From positions 9,682,551 to 9,746,550 of the forward strand of contig OX637391.1 of the NCBI GenBank assembly GCA_951799425.1: a DNA stretch of 64,000 nucleotides, in the 5' to 3' direction. The position numbers and the translations under genes were made by a program. The notes below the pieces were generated by a model. The model worked only from the letters and a program-made list of their open reading frames with translations. It was not told the DNA's origin and ran no database searches. The stretch comes from Ilex aquifolium (taxonomy: Eukaryota; Streptophyta; Magnoliopsida; Aquifoliales; Aquifoliaceae). Of the stretch, positions 1-13,106 are shown piece after piece (the first letter of the stretch is position 1; each line of letters opens with the position of its first letter).

Positions 1-162
1 CACATTTAACAACAAAATTTGTAAAATTTACGGTTTGGGCTGAGGATTATTGTACATTTATTTTTTCTCAGAAACATTCCTTTCGAAACCCAAAGAATTT
101 ATTCAAGTTTACGTTTTGGATATCTGTGTAGTGGACTGATCTGTGATGTTTGTGTGGTGTAG

Positions 163-1846
163 CACATTGAGGTAAATAAGCTAGTGAAAGGAAGGCCCTT
201 GGATAATCTGGAGTTCATGCAATGGATGAAGCGATACTGTGATTCTGTCAACGGAGGGGGCCTACATAAGTAATTTTTATTTGAATTTTTTAATTTATGT
301 TCTTTTGTTAAATAAGTAAGAATTTTGTGTTTTTAAAACTTGATTTCAGCCCAAACAATGGCAGGGAAAGAATTGTGTTCTAGTGGTTCATAGCCCTGTG
401 ATATTGTTTATATTCTAGTTGGCAAGGCTAATTTTTATTAGTTACCATCCCACAAATTTATGTTCGGTTAACTGCATTATTTCTGCTCTTTTCTTGTGCA
501 TCATACCAATAAGGTTATCATTCTGTGCAATTATATTGGATGTATTTGGTGTATAAATGAATATAGTCATGGTGGTGATCATCCCAAAGAATCAATTATC
601 CCAATGAATCCAAATATTTGAATTTTGTAGATTTGGGGAGCCTAAAAATGATCATATGATGAAATATGGTGGAAATCTAACATTATATTTGATGGTTTCT
701 TTGGCTTTTTTTTATGTAAAGGCCTTCTTTAGATGCTATAGAAGGTGATTATTGATTCTGTTTTTTCGTTTTTTTTTTTGTATGAGCTCTGCATGTTGAT
801 ACATATTTTCATGAAGCATCTGTAGCTGCTGACGTCTTGAGATATATAAAACTGTTTAAACAGTGTTCTTATGTTTAGGGCCATTTCTGAAGCTAGATTG
901 AGTTTATACAAGCCTTTAATGGAACCAGATTTTTTATTCAGATTAGTTTTTAAACTCTTAGGCCTAATGATATTTTTGTAAAGCATTTGTATTATTTTTG
1001 TGATTTGATTCTTTTTCTTTCTATATTAGTTACAACCCTTTGGAAAGGAGAGAGGCTTGCAAAGGTGGAAAAGATGTCAGCAAGAAATCTGCACCATCAC
1101 AATCATCAGCCAAGTGTGCAGGAGCTCCCATCAAAACTCAAGCCTCCCATAATGCCCGAAGGGCTGATGCACCTTCTGTAAACCCTACTAATCAATCTGC
1201 TAAGGCCCCTAGACCTTCTTCAAGTGGAGGGCCTTCTGTTTGCCCTGAAGCAGTACGGACCACTTATGAACAGCAGGTAATAAAGTGTGGAATGGAGACG
1301 CTTAATAGTGTAAAAATGTTGACGCACTGAAACTTATCTTGATACACAGATCACAGAGCTGAAGTTGTCAGTGGATAGTCTTGAGAAGGAGAGGGATTTT
1401 TATTTTGCAAAGTTGCGGGATATTGAGATCTTGTGCCAGTCTCGTGAGATTGAAGACCTACCGGTACTGTTTCTATATTTGTCTCATATGATGTAGTTCA
1501 GAACAACTGGATAAATGTAACTAAGTTTAAATAAGAATTGTTCATTAGCATCTTCTGTCTATTGCAGGTTGTAGAAGCAATAAAGAGAATACTATATGCT
1601 ATAGATGATGATGCTTCAGTGGTGGCTGAAGCTCAAGCTATGATATCTCAGCACCAGCTGCAAGCAGAACCATTGAGTTCAATAGCTGAGGAGGACGAAG
1701 ACTTGCCAGGTACGGGTAATCAGAAAAGGAAAAACATTATCAATCTTGATGTTGATGTTGCTGCCAGCATTACATTGTCTCCAAGGCAAAGGATTTCTGA
1801 TGCTTCTGATGTCCATTGCAATGGATCGCCCCTAATGACTTATTGA
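163..1846 (+). CDS. EB1C: EB1C-type microtubule plus-end-binding protein, 3' part
   Basis: Four exons are visible: 163-269, 1030-1276, 1350-1463 and 1568-1846 (stop TGA), all with GT/AG borders and consistent phase, giving about 248 residues. The 5' exons lie left of the window. The first exon encodes the end of the calponin-homology domain ([20 protein letters not shown]), which binds the microtubule lattice. The second is a Ser/Pro-rich basic linker. The third and fourth encode the EB1 coiled-coil/EBH dimerisation region ([20 protein letters not shown], then [10 protein letters not shown]). The tail has a KRK cluster followed by INLDVDVAA and [13 protein letters not shown] and ends in MTY, instead of the acidic EEY-type end of EB1A/B. 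This basic tail matches what I remember of Arabidopsis EB1C, the nuclear-stored form that joins the spindle and phragmoplast in mitosis. Family assignment is firm; the C subtype rests on the tail. Confidence 0.95.
270..1029 (+). other. intron of the EB1C gene
   Basis: A 760-base T-rich intron runs from GTAATT to TATTAG. It splits an Asn codon between the end of the CH-domain exon and the linker exon. Small frames in it on either strand are not supported as genes. Confidence 0.85.
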
Positions 1847-2099
1847 TCATTTCCTTTTCTTGAAGATGACTACTATACTTCTTGTGGGGAGATGACTACA
1901 ATACTTCTTGTGGGGTATAAGACAACCCCATTTTACTGTCTTGCACATTAAATTTCCTTTATAATGTCAGAATATGGGGAATGAAATCCAATAGTTGACA
2001 GATCGCAATGTTTTGGTCCTTTTGGAGTCCGTCATGCTTCTGTTGTTTGTCTAGCATGTATGACAATAATATCTCCTCTTTGCTTCAGGCCTAGTTGTA

Positions 2100-2922
2100 A
2101 CTTTATCCTATAACTGAAAATTTTGAGGCATTGGCTATTCAGAGCTGTGTTGTATCAATTGATGAACACCATTCAGAATCTGTTGGATCTGTAAGAAATG
2201 GTATTTGAACATCATCTCCTGGATCTCTGGCTAATCCAATTAGCAATATAGCACTAAATTTTACTACAGGATTTGGTTGGGCTTTGTTATTCTTGTTTCC
2301 TTTGGCCCTGCTGTTGTTGGTTCATGCTATACACTTGAAAGATGAAAATGCAGAGTGTTTGAAGCATCATGGTATGTTTAATTGGCATGAACGCAGTTGC
2401 ACTCTGAGGTTTATTATGGGTAATTTTACCCTTCATTATTGGGGGTTTTTATTTCTCTCTTTGTTAATATGGATTTGAAAGTCCATCATATGTTGCTTTA
2501 TCCTATTATTAAAAGCTTGAGGCCTTGGTTGTTAAGGCTGCCTATCACCTGTAAGCTGTGTTATATCGATTTGATGAACACCATTCAGAATCTGTTGGAT
2601 CTTCAAGAAATGGTATTTGAACATCATCTCATGGATCTTTGACTGATCCAGATGGCAATATAACACTAAATTCTGTTACCGGATTTGGTTGGGTTTTGTT
2701 TATCTTTTTTCCTTTATCTCTGCTGTTGTTGGTTCGTGCTATGCACTTGAGAGATGAAAATGCAGACTGTTTTAAGCATCAGGGTACGTTTAACTGGTAA
2801 TTGGCACGAACGCAATTGCGCGTTGAAGTTTATTATCACTAATTCTGCCTTTCATTATTGGGCTCTTTTTTTTTTCCCTCTCCGTTAATATGGAATTGAA
2901 AAACCCTCATATATTGCTCTAG
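2100..2922. repeat. diverged tandem duplication of about 400 bp downstream of EB1C
   Basis: Two copies lie head to tail, roughly 2100-2495 and 2496-2922. Both hold the block GATGAACACCATTCAGAATC (about 2161 and 2574), then GGTATTTGAACATCATCTC, a GGATTTGGTTGGG block and a TTAATATGGA block in the same order. The copies differ by many substitutions and small indels, so the duplication is not recent. No sustained reading frame is shared. Confidence 0.8.
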
Positions 2923-3226
2923 AAGTCATATTGTGTCATTGTTCTGAATTAATCCCTATAATTTTATATCCTTGAATTACCTGTGTTTGGTAACTGTTTT
3001 GTTTTGGTTTTGGTGTTTTTGTTTTCAGTTTTTGCCAAAAAACAAAAATGCGTTTGTGTTTGTGTTTTCGTTTGTTTTTTTCCGGCTAACTTCTTTTCTA
3101 AAGTTGGCAAAACTGACCACTAAACTTGTCCAGAACTCTAACGAACTAACCGATTGGTTATAGACTCACTGCCTAAGGACCATTTCTATCCTCATAACAG
3201 CAAATTATTAGGAAATAAAACATGAA

Positions 3227-3236
3227 AATATATAAA
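3227..3236 (+). promoter_or_regulatory. probable TATA box of the LEA-like gene
   Basis: ATATATAAAC lies about 65-70 bases before the ATG at 3301, leaving a short, normal plant leader. This is placed by motif and distance only. Confidence 0.5.
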
Positions 3237-3300
3237 CACCACAAGCACTTGACTATTCGTTCTTCATCAAGACCTGTTTCATTTCATCTAATCAAACACC

Positions 3301-3639
3301 ATGGCTAGCAACTTGAACACAACACCCAATAAGGTATATTTTCAAATCAATTTCTGCTGGTTTATACATAAATTTTCTTCAGAAAAATCGTAATTCTGTG
3401 ACTTTTATTACCAGGGGACTCGAGCTCTAAACGCACAAGGGCAAATGGAAAGAAGGGTGGACACAGTAGATTACCGGTCATCGGTTGGTCAAGGCCAAGA
3501 ACTGAAGCCGGTGCAAGTGATCCATCAGTCACAATCCGGTAGAGAAGATTCAGGAACCGGAAGCGGCGTTCTGGCTAGTGCTACTGCTGCTGCTGCATCC
3601 ACCCTTCAGTCTGCCAAAGAAGCTGTCTCTGGAAAATAG
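3301..3639 (+). CDS. small hydrophilic LEA-like protein, 85 aa, two exons
   Basis: Exon 1 (3301-3333) encodes MASNLNTTPNK. After an 81-base intron (GTATAT...CCAG), exon 2 (3415-3639) continues in frame to TAG. The product is polar and free of Cys and Trp. It contains an RRVDTVDYRSSVGQGQELKP block, a PVQVIHQSQS block, a Gly/Ser stretch, and an Ala-rich C-terminal helix (ATAAAASTLQSAKEAVSGK) of the kind seen in late-embryogenesis-abundant and seed-maturation proteins. I see no signal peptide or membrane segment. A TATA-like box, a good ATG context and clean splice sites support a real gene. A role in desiccation or stress protection is inferred from composition; I do not recognise a specific named family. 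It lies between EB1C and the ARF gene in the same direction, but nothing suggests co-transcription. Confidence 0.72.
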
Positions 3640-4050
3640 CTCTAATGTATTTTCAATGATTTATTTCAATAATTTTATGGCGTTTTGTAAAACCATTTTA
3701 TGTTGTCGAAATTGCTTTTCTTTGAATCAAAATATCATTGATTAATGGATGGTCCTGGAACTAGGTTTACTGCGAATGTAATCCCGTGTATTTTTCTATT
3801 TCAACATATGAAGAAAATGGTCTTGTTCCTTTTTTTTTTTTTGTCGGGTTTATTTTCAAATAACCATACACTTCTTCACTATCTCATTCCGCTAATGGTG
3901 ATCATGTCATTCTCCATGGTTGATGCAACCAATGAACTTTATTGTAATTGTATATGTCGACCCCGTATCAATCGATTCTCTCTCGATTAACAAGAGATTT
4001 TAAAGACAGTGATGGTTTCTGTAGTGTGGGTGGGTGTGGGAGTTGGGGGT

Positions 4051-4071
4051 GGGGGGGGGGGGGGGGGGGGG
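4051..4071 (+). repeat. run of 21 G, followed by GGT repeats
   Basis: An uninterrupted G tract preceded by GGGT units and followed by GTGGTGGTGG. It lies about 570 bases upstream of the ARF start codon. The length may be unreliable because homopolymers are hard to sequence. Confidence 0.9.
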
Positions 4072-4617
4072 TGGTGGTGGCTTGCATGAGAGGTTGAACA
4101 CAATACTATGTTGCTATCCTTTTGTTGTTAAGAAAAGCATCAAGAATGGAACAATAGAATCATTCCTTGTCCCTCTGAGCGGGACTGGACCGCATACTTT
4201 TTTTCCCTCAACTTGAAAAACAAATCTCTGTTGAATAATAAATATTTAAATTACATCCTCTCCAACAGTTTAAGCATTTGGAGTAGTTGGTTCTTTAACA
4301 ATCTCAGCGTTTTTCAATCCAATCAAACACAAGCTTCAAAGTTCACATCAGAATGAATGCCTTAAGCACCGAAAGAGGAAATGTAGTACACTTTATTCTC
4401 CTCCATTCTTCATCCGAATCCAATTCTTTTTCTCCATTTTTATGCCTTTAGACCATATCTCACTTTGATTTATTACTTATATTAAGCAACCAACACACAC
4501 AACTTCACTTCTGTCCTCTGAAATCTGTACTTGTATCACATCATTTTTCCAGGTTGAGTGAACAAAGCCAAAGCTTTTTTCATGTATTTTTTAGAAAATT
4601 TTATCTTTTTTATATAG

Positions 4618-5812
<1,195 letters not shown>

Positions 5813-8186
5813 TCATCCAGCCTCCTCTATATCTCTGTCTTTTATCCCGGAAACTACTATTCAGACTAATGTCCTCATTTCTGTTTACTTGCAGAGATAA
5901 TTGAACTGCCTTCAATTCTCTGGGTCCTCTTGTCGGACCTATATTTGTGTTGCCCTGAAGTATTATTAAGTACACTTTGTATAAGTAATAGCTTTAAAAT
6001 CTCCGGTTTAATTAATACCTTCTACGGCATATTTTTGAACTATTTTCTGTTTCAATGTCAATGTATGAAATCTTCAGTTTCAGCTTTTGAGCCCAATACT
6101 TATTTATGATTGCAACTCAAAGTGCAGCACAATCAGACACACACAAGCAGTGTAATAAGTTTTTAAGCCCAAAGTCTAATGACATCAAGCAAAAAAGTCG
6201 AAATGCTTATAAGCGTATAAACCTAAGTCATAACTCCTGCGAAAGCAAAACAAACTGAAAAAACCGAAGAGTTGCACATTTGGGGAGTCGGGAAAGGGTA
6301 TGCTGAATGTTGTTGTTAGTCTTCGATACCACATGAGTTGCAATGGAAACTCCCGTAGCACTTGTCAAATCTACAACCAATGTGGAGACCATTTTGTGGC
6401 CACCATACTGAGGCCTTTCGGGTTCTTCAGATCAGCACTACTTGGAACTATGTAGCTTATAAATTTCATTGTTCAACAGTATACTCACTAGTATTTGTGG
6501 ATAATATTGGACCTAAGTACTCTGGAAATATAGCATCCTAAAAATCCAGTCTTAACTGCTATTACACAGACGTATCCTCCGATACATTTCCTCCGATACA
6601 TTTCCTCTGCTTGGTACATCAGACCCGATTATTACACACTTCAATATGTACTTCTAGTTAGAAGAACATTTAATTTTCTTCATAACATTAGCACTGAAAG
6701 TTGTTGCAAATGTTATCATGGCATTCAAATTCTTATCTAACAATTGCTCCATCTTGGCGTCTGTATTGTTACACAGTGTCAGACAGATTGTATAGTTCAA
6801 ACAATGGCATTCATTGCAGTGTCCATGTGGCATCAAGTTCATGGTAAAACACAAGTGCAGAATAAATGTGGGAATCTACTGCATTAAAACTATGAATGAA
6901 ATGTGTTAAGTGTGCAACTTCAATCATGAATGTATAAGAAGGTTCATTTGTTCAACCACGGTTGGTGGATAGGATCTCTAATTTACGCCTTTGCCTTCTT
7001 CCTCTTGTTTGAAAAATTGAAGGCAAGAAGTCCAAGTACCATTAATCTGTATCTCATTGGTAGGTGAGGAGGACATTGTTGCTCATTATAGCCCATGAGA
7101 CTTGGTCAGTTCTTAGCTGTATATTTGGTTATGCACGAGACCAAAGAGCAATCGATAGAATGCAATAGAAAAATATGCACAGGAATATATGTGGTTCAGC
7201 TCGAAAGCTTAACATCCATGGAGTAGGAAAAATTCACTATAAGATTGCAGAGAATTCTATGAAATGAAAATAAGAGAATGAATGGCCTATTTGCCCACGA
7301 ATTTGTAGTACCGAAATACCATTGTTTTCTAATTTAAATTAGGTTTCCAAATCTTGAAAGAGTTCATACTTCCAAAGTGTTATTAGTCTCCTATTTGGGT
7401 CCAGCCCTCTGTCACAATGGACAGAAGCCCTCTGAGTTTTGTAACAGAGGCATATTAATCGAGCGAAATACAAGGCATCTACAACATACTTTTATTCACG
7501 TTTGAAGCATGATTGGAAATTGGAAACGGGTACAATCTTTCGTTTCAAAAAGAGTATATGTTGGTGGCACATTAATCCAAAAGTTATGCTATATAGTAAC
7601 AAAAACTTTTAAGTTGTTGAAACATTAATGAAAATGGAGAGAAAAGGCTGCATTTTTCAGATTTGTATTAGTACAGTGGCTGCTGAATGCTTCTTTTCCT
7701 TTCAGTTCTTTATAATAAATTTGAGTGGATCTTTCCTCATTTAAGTTGGTATAACATTCTATCTATCCTTGCAGTGTGTCGTTTTTGTATTCAATAGAGA
7801 GGGGCCTATTGTGTAACTAGATGAGACCTCTCATGTAAGTGTACATGATATATTATATATATGCTTAACTTTTATTTACTCAATGTTTGTCACAACATGA
7901 CAACTTATCGGCTAGTGGTAATAAATGATAGAAGTTATAATCCACTATTCCTTCCCCATCTTAAACCAATACCCCACCAGACGCACCTTGGTACTTCCAT
8001 CTGCCAATCAACGCTAGTGGAGCGAAGGGAGCCAAAAAATGTGAGTACCCTTACGCGAGCCTTACCCCTTACTATACTATAAATAGAGTGTTAATGCTTT
8101 ATTTTGATTGCAAGGGCGCGCTAGCTTGTTGAAAAATGTAAGGTTTTTTAACGTCCTTATGTTTTTCAACAGAGTTAGGAGCATGA
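5813..8186. other. intergenic region after the ARF gene
   Basis: No supported gene. The first few hundred bases are probably ARF 3' UTR. A stretch near 7140-7490 resembles a Copia/TRIM LTR and is listed separately. The remaining short frames look random. Confidence 0.6.
7140..7490. mobile_element. possible relic of a Copia/TRIM-type LTR
   Basis: The phrase ATATGTGGTTCAGCTCGAAAG followed by CATCCATGGAGTAG and AAATTCACTATAA resembles the conserved 'acgtggttcggc...tacatccacgg...ttcactata' block of plant Copia and TRIM LTRs. The piece ends near GGCATCTACAACA. I see no partner LTR and no target duplication. It is an old fragment. Confidence 0.4.
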
Positions 8187-8519
8187 GTTAATAGTACTTT
8201 TGATTATCAAAATATGCATTTTTTGTTAGTTTAATCTTCAATGTATTAATTTTATCAATTTGGGTCATAAAGTATTCAATTCGTGTTATTTTGGTCTACA
8301 CATAGATGGACCGTTAAATGTTTTAAAAGAAGTGACCACATGTCATTTTTTAGACGGAATCACGTATCCAACACGTGATCATTCTGTTAAAAATTTAACG
8401 GTCCATTTATATTATGACCAAAATAACACGAATTGAATACTTCTGGGATTAAATTGATACATTGAGGACTAAACTGACAAAAAATACATTGTTTATGGAC
8501 CAAAAGTGATATTAATCCT
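8187..8519. mobile_element. foldback MITE with about 130-bp terminal inverted repeats
   Basis: The left arm (from GTTAATAGTACTTTTG, through AAGTATTCAATTCGTGTTAT, to GGACCGTTAAAT near 8318) is repeated in inverse on the right (ATTTAACGGTCC near 8395, through ATAACACGAATTGAATACTT, to AAAAGTGATATTAATCC at the end). A loop of about 70 bases carries GACCACATGTCA and ACACGTGATC. No coding capacity. A target duplication was not clear, so the superfamily is open (Mutator-like is my guess). Confidence 0.8.
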
Positions 8520-9505
8520 ATATAGTTACAATTTTGGGTTAGGGTTATAATTTGGAATTACCTAGTTTAAGGTTGGTTTTGAATTTAAATTACAATTTAT
8601 AGTCGAGAATTTTGGTGATCTAAATCGTGAACTCATCCAGTTTCAGAACATGTGGATCATGGTTGGTGGGATGTATCAGAACAACTCCAACTTTATTGCC
8701 TTTATTTTTTGCTTAGACTACAGTCCTCAGACCAACTTCCCTGAAAATCGACCCTACTGATATGTAAAAAGGAAAATAAAAACCAAAGAAGTACTGATTT
8801 TACATGTTCTAAACTATACATCTGAAACAATAAAAACAACAATACCTATCTGTTTCCAACACTTTCTCTCTCACTGTTCTCTCACATGAATACTATTACT
8901 TTCGTCGTCTTTTCATTTTGTATGACTAAAATCTATACCATTAGATCAAGTCTAAATTAATCTGGATCGTTCTTTATAGGGATATATTTTTACCCTTTCA
9001 AGTTGCTAGCTCCGCTATTATATAGATATTGCAGTTGTTAACCCGATATTTTTACCATTACATGAGTCTAAATTATGAAATAACAGATGTGTCCTCTATT
9101 AATAGGGAAAATCATGTTGGGAGGACAAGATATTTTATGTAATTCATGGAATGAAAAAGGGCAAAAATGTCATTTTGGCAGTGAATATGGTTAAAATTGA
9201 AGCTATCATTCTGCTCTAGTCTCATGAAGAGACATCATAAATAGCACAACACAGAAATATCAGATCTTGTTGGTTTCCCTGAAGGAACAGAAAAAACCCC
9301 TATACTATTGTTGATAAAAGGTCAAGGTACAAATGAAATCATGTGGATATTTTTTTTTGTGGTAGATTAGGAAACACTTGGCATAGATTAAGCAAGGAAG
9401 GTTGAAGGAAATGTTCAAATCACTTAGCTGAAACTCACTAAAACTAGGATGATTTTGACCTGTGAAATCAGATGATGATATAGTCCTAACTCACCTGATT
9501 AGAAT
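8520..9505. other. intergenic, nothing recognised
   Basis: AT-rich sequence without a supported gene, RNA or repeat with defined ends. Confidence 0.5.
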
Positions 9506-9998
9506 TAGGAGCGGTAATTTCTGACACAATACAAAAATAAAACTTGAAATTAATAGATTAGGGTTTGTCATTTTTCGACACAATCTCGTATATGACACAA
9601 CACATTAACCCGTATATGAGATGAACAATAAGAAATTGACACGATTAACAATTTTTAATTATATTTTATAAAGTAGTGACCTAATTCTTGTATAAAAAAA
9701 AAGATATTTTTATTCATTTTTATTATTATATTTATTAAGTTTATTTTTAGTTTATAGAAAAAGTATGAGCGTATGTTCGATTAAGTGATAATAAAATTTT
9801 AGATATAAAATTGAGTATTAAATTTTGTATTCATGTGTTATATGGGTCAACACGAACACGACACGAAAATAAATAGGTCGACACAATACGACGTGATTAG
9901 TTAAACGGGTTGGATTAGAATTGATTAATACTAAACACTAACTCGAAATGACATAACACGAACACAATCTGATACGACACGATTGACACGGGTAATAT
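9506..9998. mobile_element. decayed hAT-like element
   Basis: The ends read TAGGAGCGGTAATTTCTGACA on the left and ACACGATTGACACGGGTAA on the right. These are weakly inverted and lie close to the 'TAGGGGTGGCAAT...' ends of a common plant hAT family. The interior right half is full of ACACGAC/CGACACGA motifs (9845-9985), shared with the piece at 19660-19790. No clear target duplication and no ORF. Confidence 0.45.
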
Positions 9999-11180
9999 GG
10001 ATATAGTCCTGAGGGTTGTTTTTGAATGGCCAACCGTGTCACGGGGGTCAAGCCTTGCGACAGATAAGGTTCATCTAATGTCGTTTTGTGGTTATTTTTT
10101 CTTCCGTTCCTTTGTACGAATCGTAACTCTCTCTTCTGCTAGAGTTGAATTTGAGATCTTAATCCCTCGAAATCATCTAAGACTAACTCAAGACCAATTA
10201 CCATCATCATTAGTGGTGACAATTTACGTTCTTTTTGATTCTTAGGTTAGGGAAAATCCACGATACCACTTTTTATAGTAAAATAAGAAAAAATTACAAG
10301 AATCATTCAAAAGAAGATTATGATCGATCACAGATATCTATGATTGATCATAAACTCTAAGTATCGATCTCAACCTTTTATGATCGATCTTGCTCTCTAT
10401 GTATAAAATTATTCTATTTTATTATTATTTTTTTACTTTATTATTTCCACAACTAATAGTTTCAAATGAATCAAACTATCATCTTAGAAATTTTTGGCAA
10501 AAGACATGAAAAAAAAAAGACTAGACCTATCGATGCATCATATCTTAGTTCTATTTCTTTATTTAGATATATTAATATTTGATTTGATTATAATTAAATC
10601 CAAATTCTATACACAAACATATTATAAAAATTGAGGAATAGTTTAATGAGATCAAATTCAAATGTAACTTGATTCAGATTTTATTGAGCTATTCGGATCA
10701 AATTGGATCTTCGATTTTTAACAAATTCCTTAAGATGAGATCATGAGAGATTTATCATTTATGAATGCCCTAATCCCGACGTGGATGATTTGCCTTTTAC
10801 TGAACCGAAAATAAAATTAATCGAAGTGCGCGTAATCTGATCCGAAAATTCCTAACCAAACCAAAAAAAAAATATGACTACCCCCAACCCATCAACTACC
10901 CTGAAACCACACCATGGTAAAGAGCAAATAGTCAACTCACCTCAACTTCTTTTATGAACGTTCCAAGTATCACAGTTGTACTCTCAGCTGGCTTATTTGT
11001 TTAATAGACATCTCAAAGAAGTTTTTGAGGTGAAATTTCTTCCAAAAGTCTTTACACATGGTTGTTAATTATGTTATGTCCAGTCAAACCTCATGTGAGA
11101 CATAAAGCTAAATAATAAGTAATCATCATATCATCCCAGAATTATTGGATGGTCCCTACTGCCTCAGCTGTTCCGTTGAA

Positions 11181-11183
<3 letters not shown>
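9999..11183. other. intergenic, nothing recognised
   Basis: No supported gene. A cluster of GATCGAT motifs lies at about 10320-10395. Confidence 0.5.

Positions 11184-11233
<50 letters not shown>
11184..11233. repeat. (CT)25 microsatellite
   Basis: Uninterrupted CT repeat followed by a short ATGA/ATGAATGA stretch. The frame across it on the minus strand is only the repeat read as Glu-Arg and is not a gene. Confidence 0.95.
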
Positions 11234-11235
<2 letters not shown>

Positions 11236-13106
11236 GAATGAATGAATGAATCAATAAGACATTTTGCTGATTTACATAACCAACCAACCTAAAAGCTGAA
11301 ATGCAACAACGGGACCGCAGGGACAGAAGACATCCCCACCAAATCAAAACGGTTCCACAACTCTGCCCGTTATCAAACCCAAAGTCAAGACCACCCTTCA
11401 ACTTTTACCTCAGTCTTTTTACCAATCTTTGGCAAATTTTTCCACTTTCTGTCCTCTAGTTCTACTTTCTAACTTACTGTTAGATCTATCGTTATTTTCA
11501 TGAAAACGTGTTATAAATCTATGTTCTAAAAAAATCTACACTTTTTCAATGTAAAACAGTAAAATCGTGTTTTTTTATTTTTAGTCAGTAGTTTAGATTG
11601 CCCTCTGGTTAGTATTTTCAAGCTGGATATGGTGGAAGCAGTCAGAGAACCAAGGACACAGTTGTGACAAAGAAGCTCAAAACCGCAATTAGGATGGACA
11701 GCAAGAAAGAAGCATTCAGATTCAAGGCATTATAGCTTTGCAAACATATGCAAATAGGGATAAACATACACAAAACATTGTCATGCAATGATTATCCTTG
11801 GGGATCAATCCATTACATACTATCAAGCAAATTCCCCAGCGCATAAGCTGTAATTATTGACAACATTCATGTTTACAGCTAAATGAATAACTATTTTTCA
11901 ACATTCATATTTCCTTTCTTCATCGTTTCTGATAGAACTAATGTACCATACTGGCACTGAAAGACATCATCCCAGCAGGTTAGGAATGTTTCTTAAGAAA
12001 ATTATGCCAAAAGATAAATCTAGAATCCGAATGTTTTCTTAAGGGAATTAGTGAATGATCCTGTACCCTTCTATGGAAATCGTAGAATGAAATCCATAGT
12101 TGGTGTTTATAAAATAAATAAGTAACTGAACTCTCCCTATAAACTTTCCAGTGAAGGTCATGGAATACTAGAGGTGGCATCAATTTACATACCAATGTTT
12201 TGCCTCTTTGGTCTTGGTTAGCTACACATTCAAATGGAGCACAACACACTACTCAACAGTATTATTTTGAGAAAAATAACACAAAATTTGACAATATTAA
12301 GAGCCTCAAGGTTTAGCACTTGGTTCAATCAAATTGCACATTTTGAGGTGTTTAAATTACCTTTCAAGTACACGATTACCATTCCGTTATACAAGTTGGT
12401 AATACTAAGTTTTTTTTTCCTTTTGGTTTGGTGGTGGTGGGGGTGAGGGGATAGGTAATTGGACTGATCAATTGAAATTCAAAACCGAATGATGGAGTTT
12501 TCTTCCAACATGGTCAAACCCAGAAACATTGGTCTAGCCAATAACAACTAAACCCACTGGCCGACTGTCTGTTCCCGGCATTGAGACATCTCACATCCTA
12601 ATTTAATAGTATACCAGTTCACAAGCACATAGTCCACTGCCAACCTGTCCTAACATTGAAAAACTCCCTCAACTCATCAATTGTTCATTTGAGAAAACTA
12701 CCAAGGACTCGGCACACCATCTCTATCTATGATTCCAAATCCACCTACCTTGGTTTATTGATTTAAAACAAGCATTTAGGCATAATGACATACAGATACA
12801 AAGGAAGTCTTGCACTTATATCCATTCGACAATAATGTTCATACACGAATTGATCACATATGCGGGATAGAGCAACATTATGTATGCAATTCAAGGAAAC
12901 ACTCGAGCAATCTCTCCTTTTCAACCTCACTGCCCATCCCCTTTCAAGGAGGTGGTGAAGTGAATGTTTGATATCTGGATGTCTGATCCAACACATGGGT
13001 TTGACCAGAAATACAATGACATAATAGAGTGCAATACCAATATAATGGTGCCTTAAGAACACATAGCAAAAGAGAGACTATATAATACCAGCGCCGATAT
13101 GCTAGA
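11234..13106. other. 3' flank of the cyclin gene and intergenic DNA
   Basis: The part nearest 13106 should be the cyclin 3' UTR. I found no gene or bounded repeat in the rest. Confidence 0.5.

Noticed and set aside
1-162. Upstream exon of EB1C
   Set aside because: T-rich with stops in all frames close to the 3' splice site; reads as intron.
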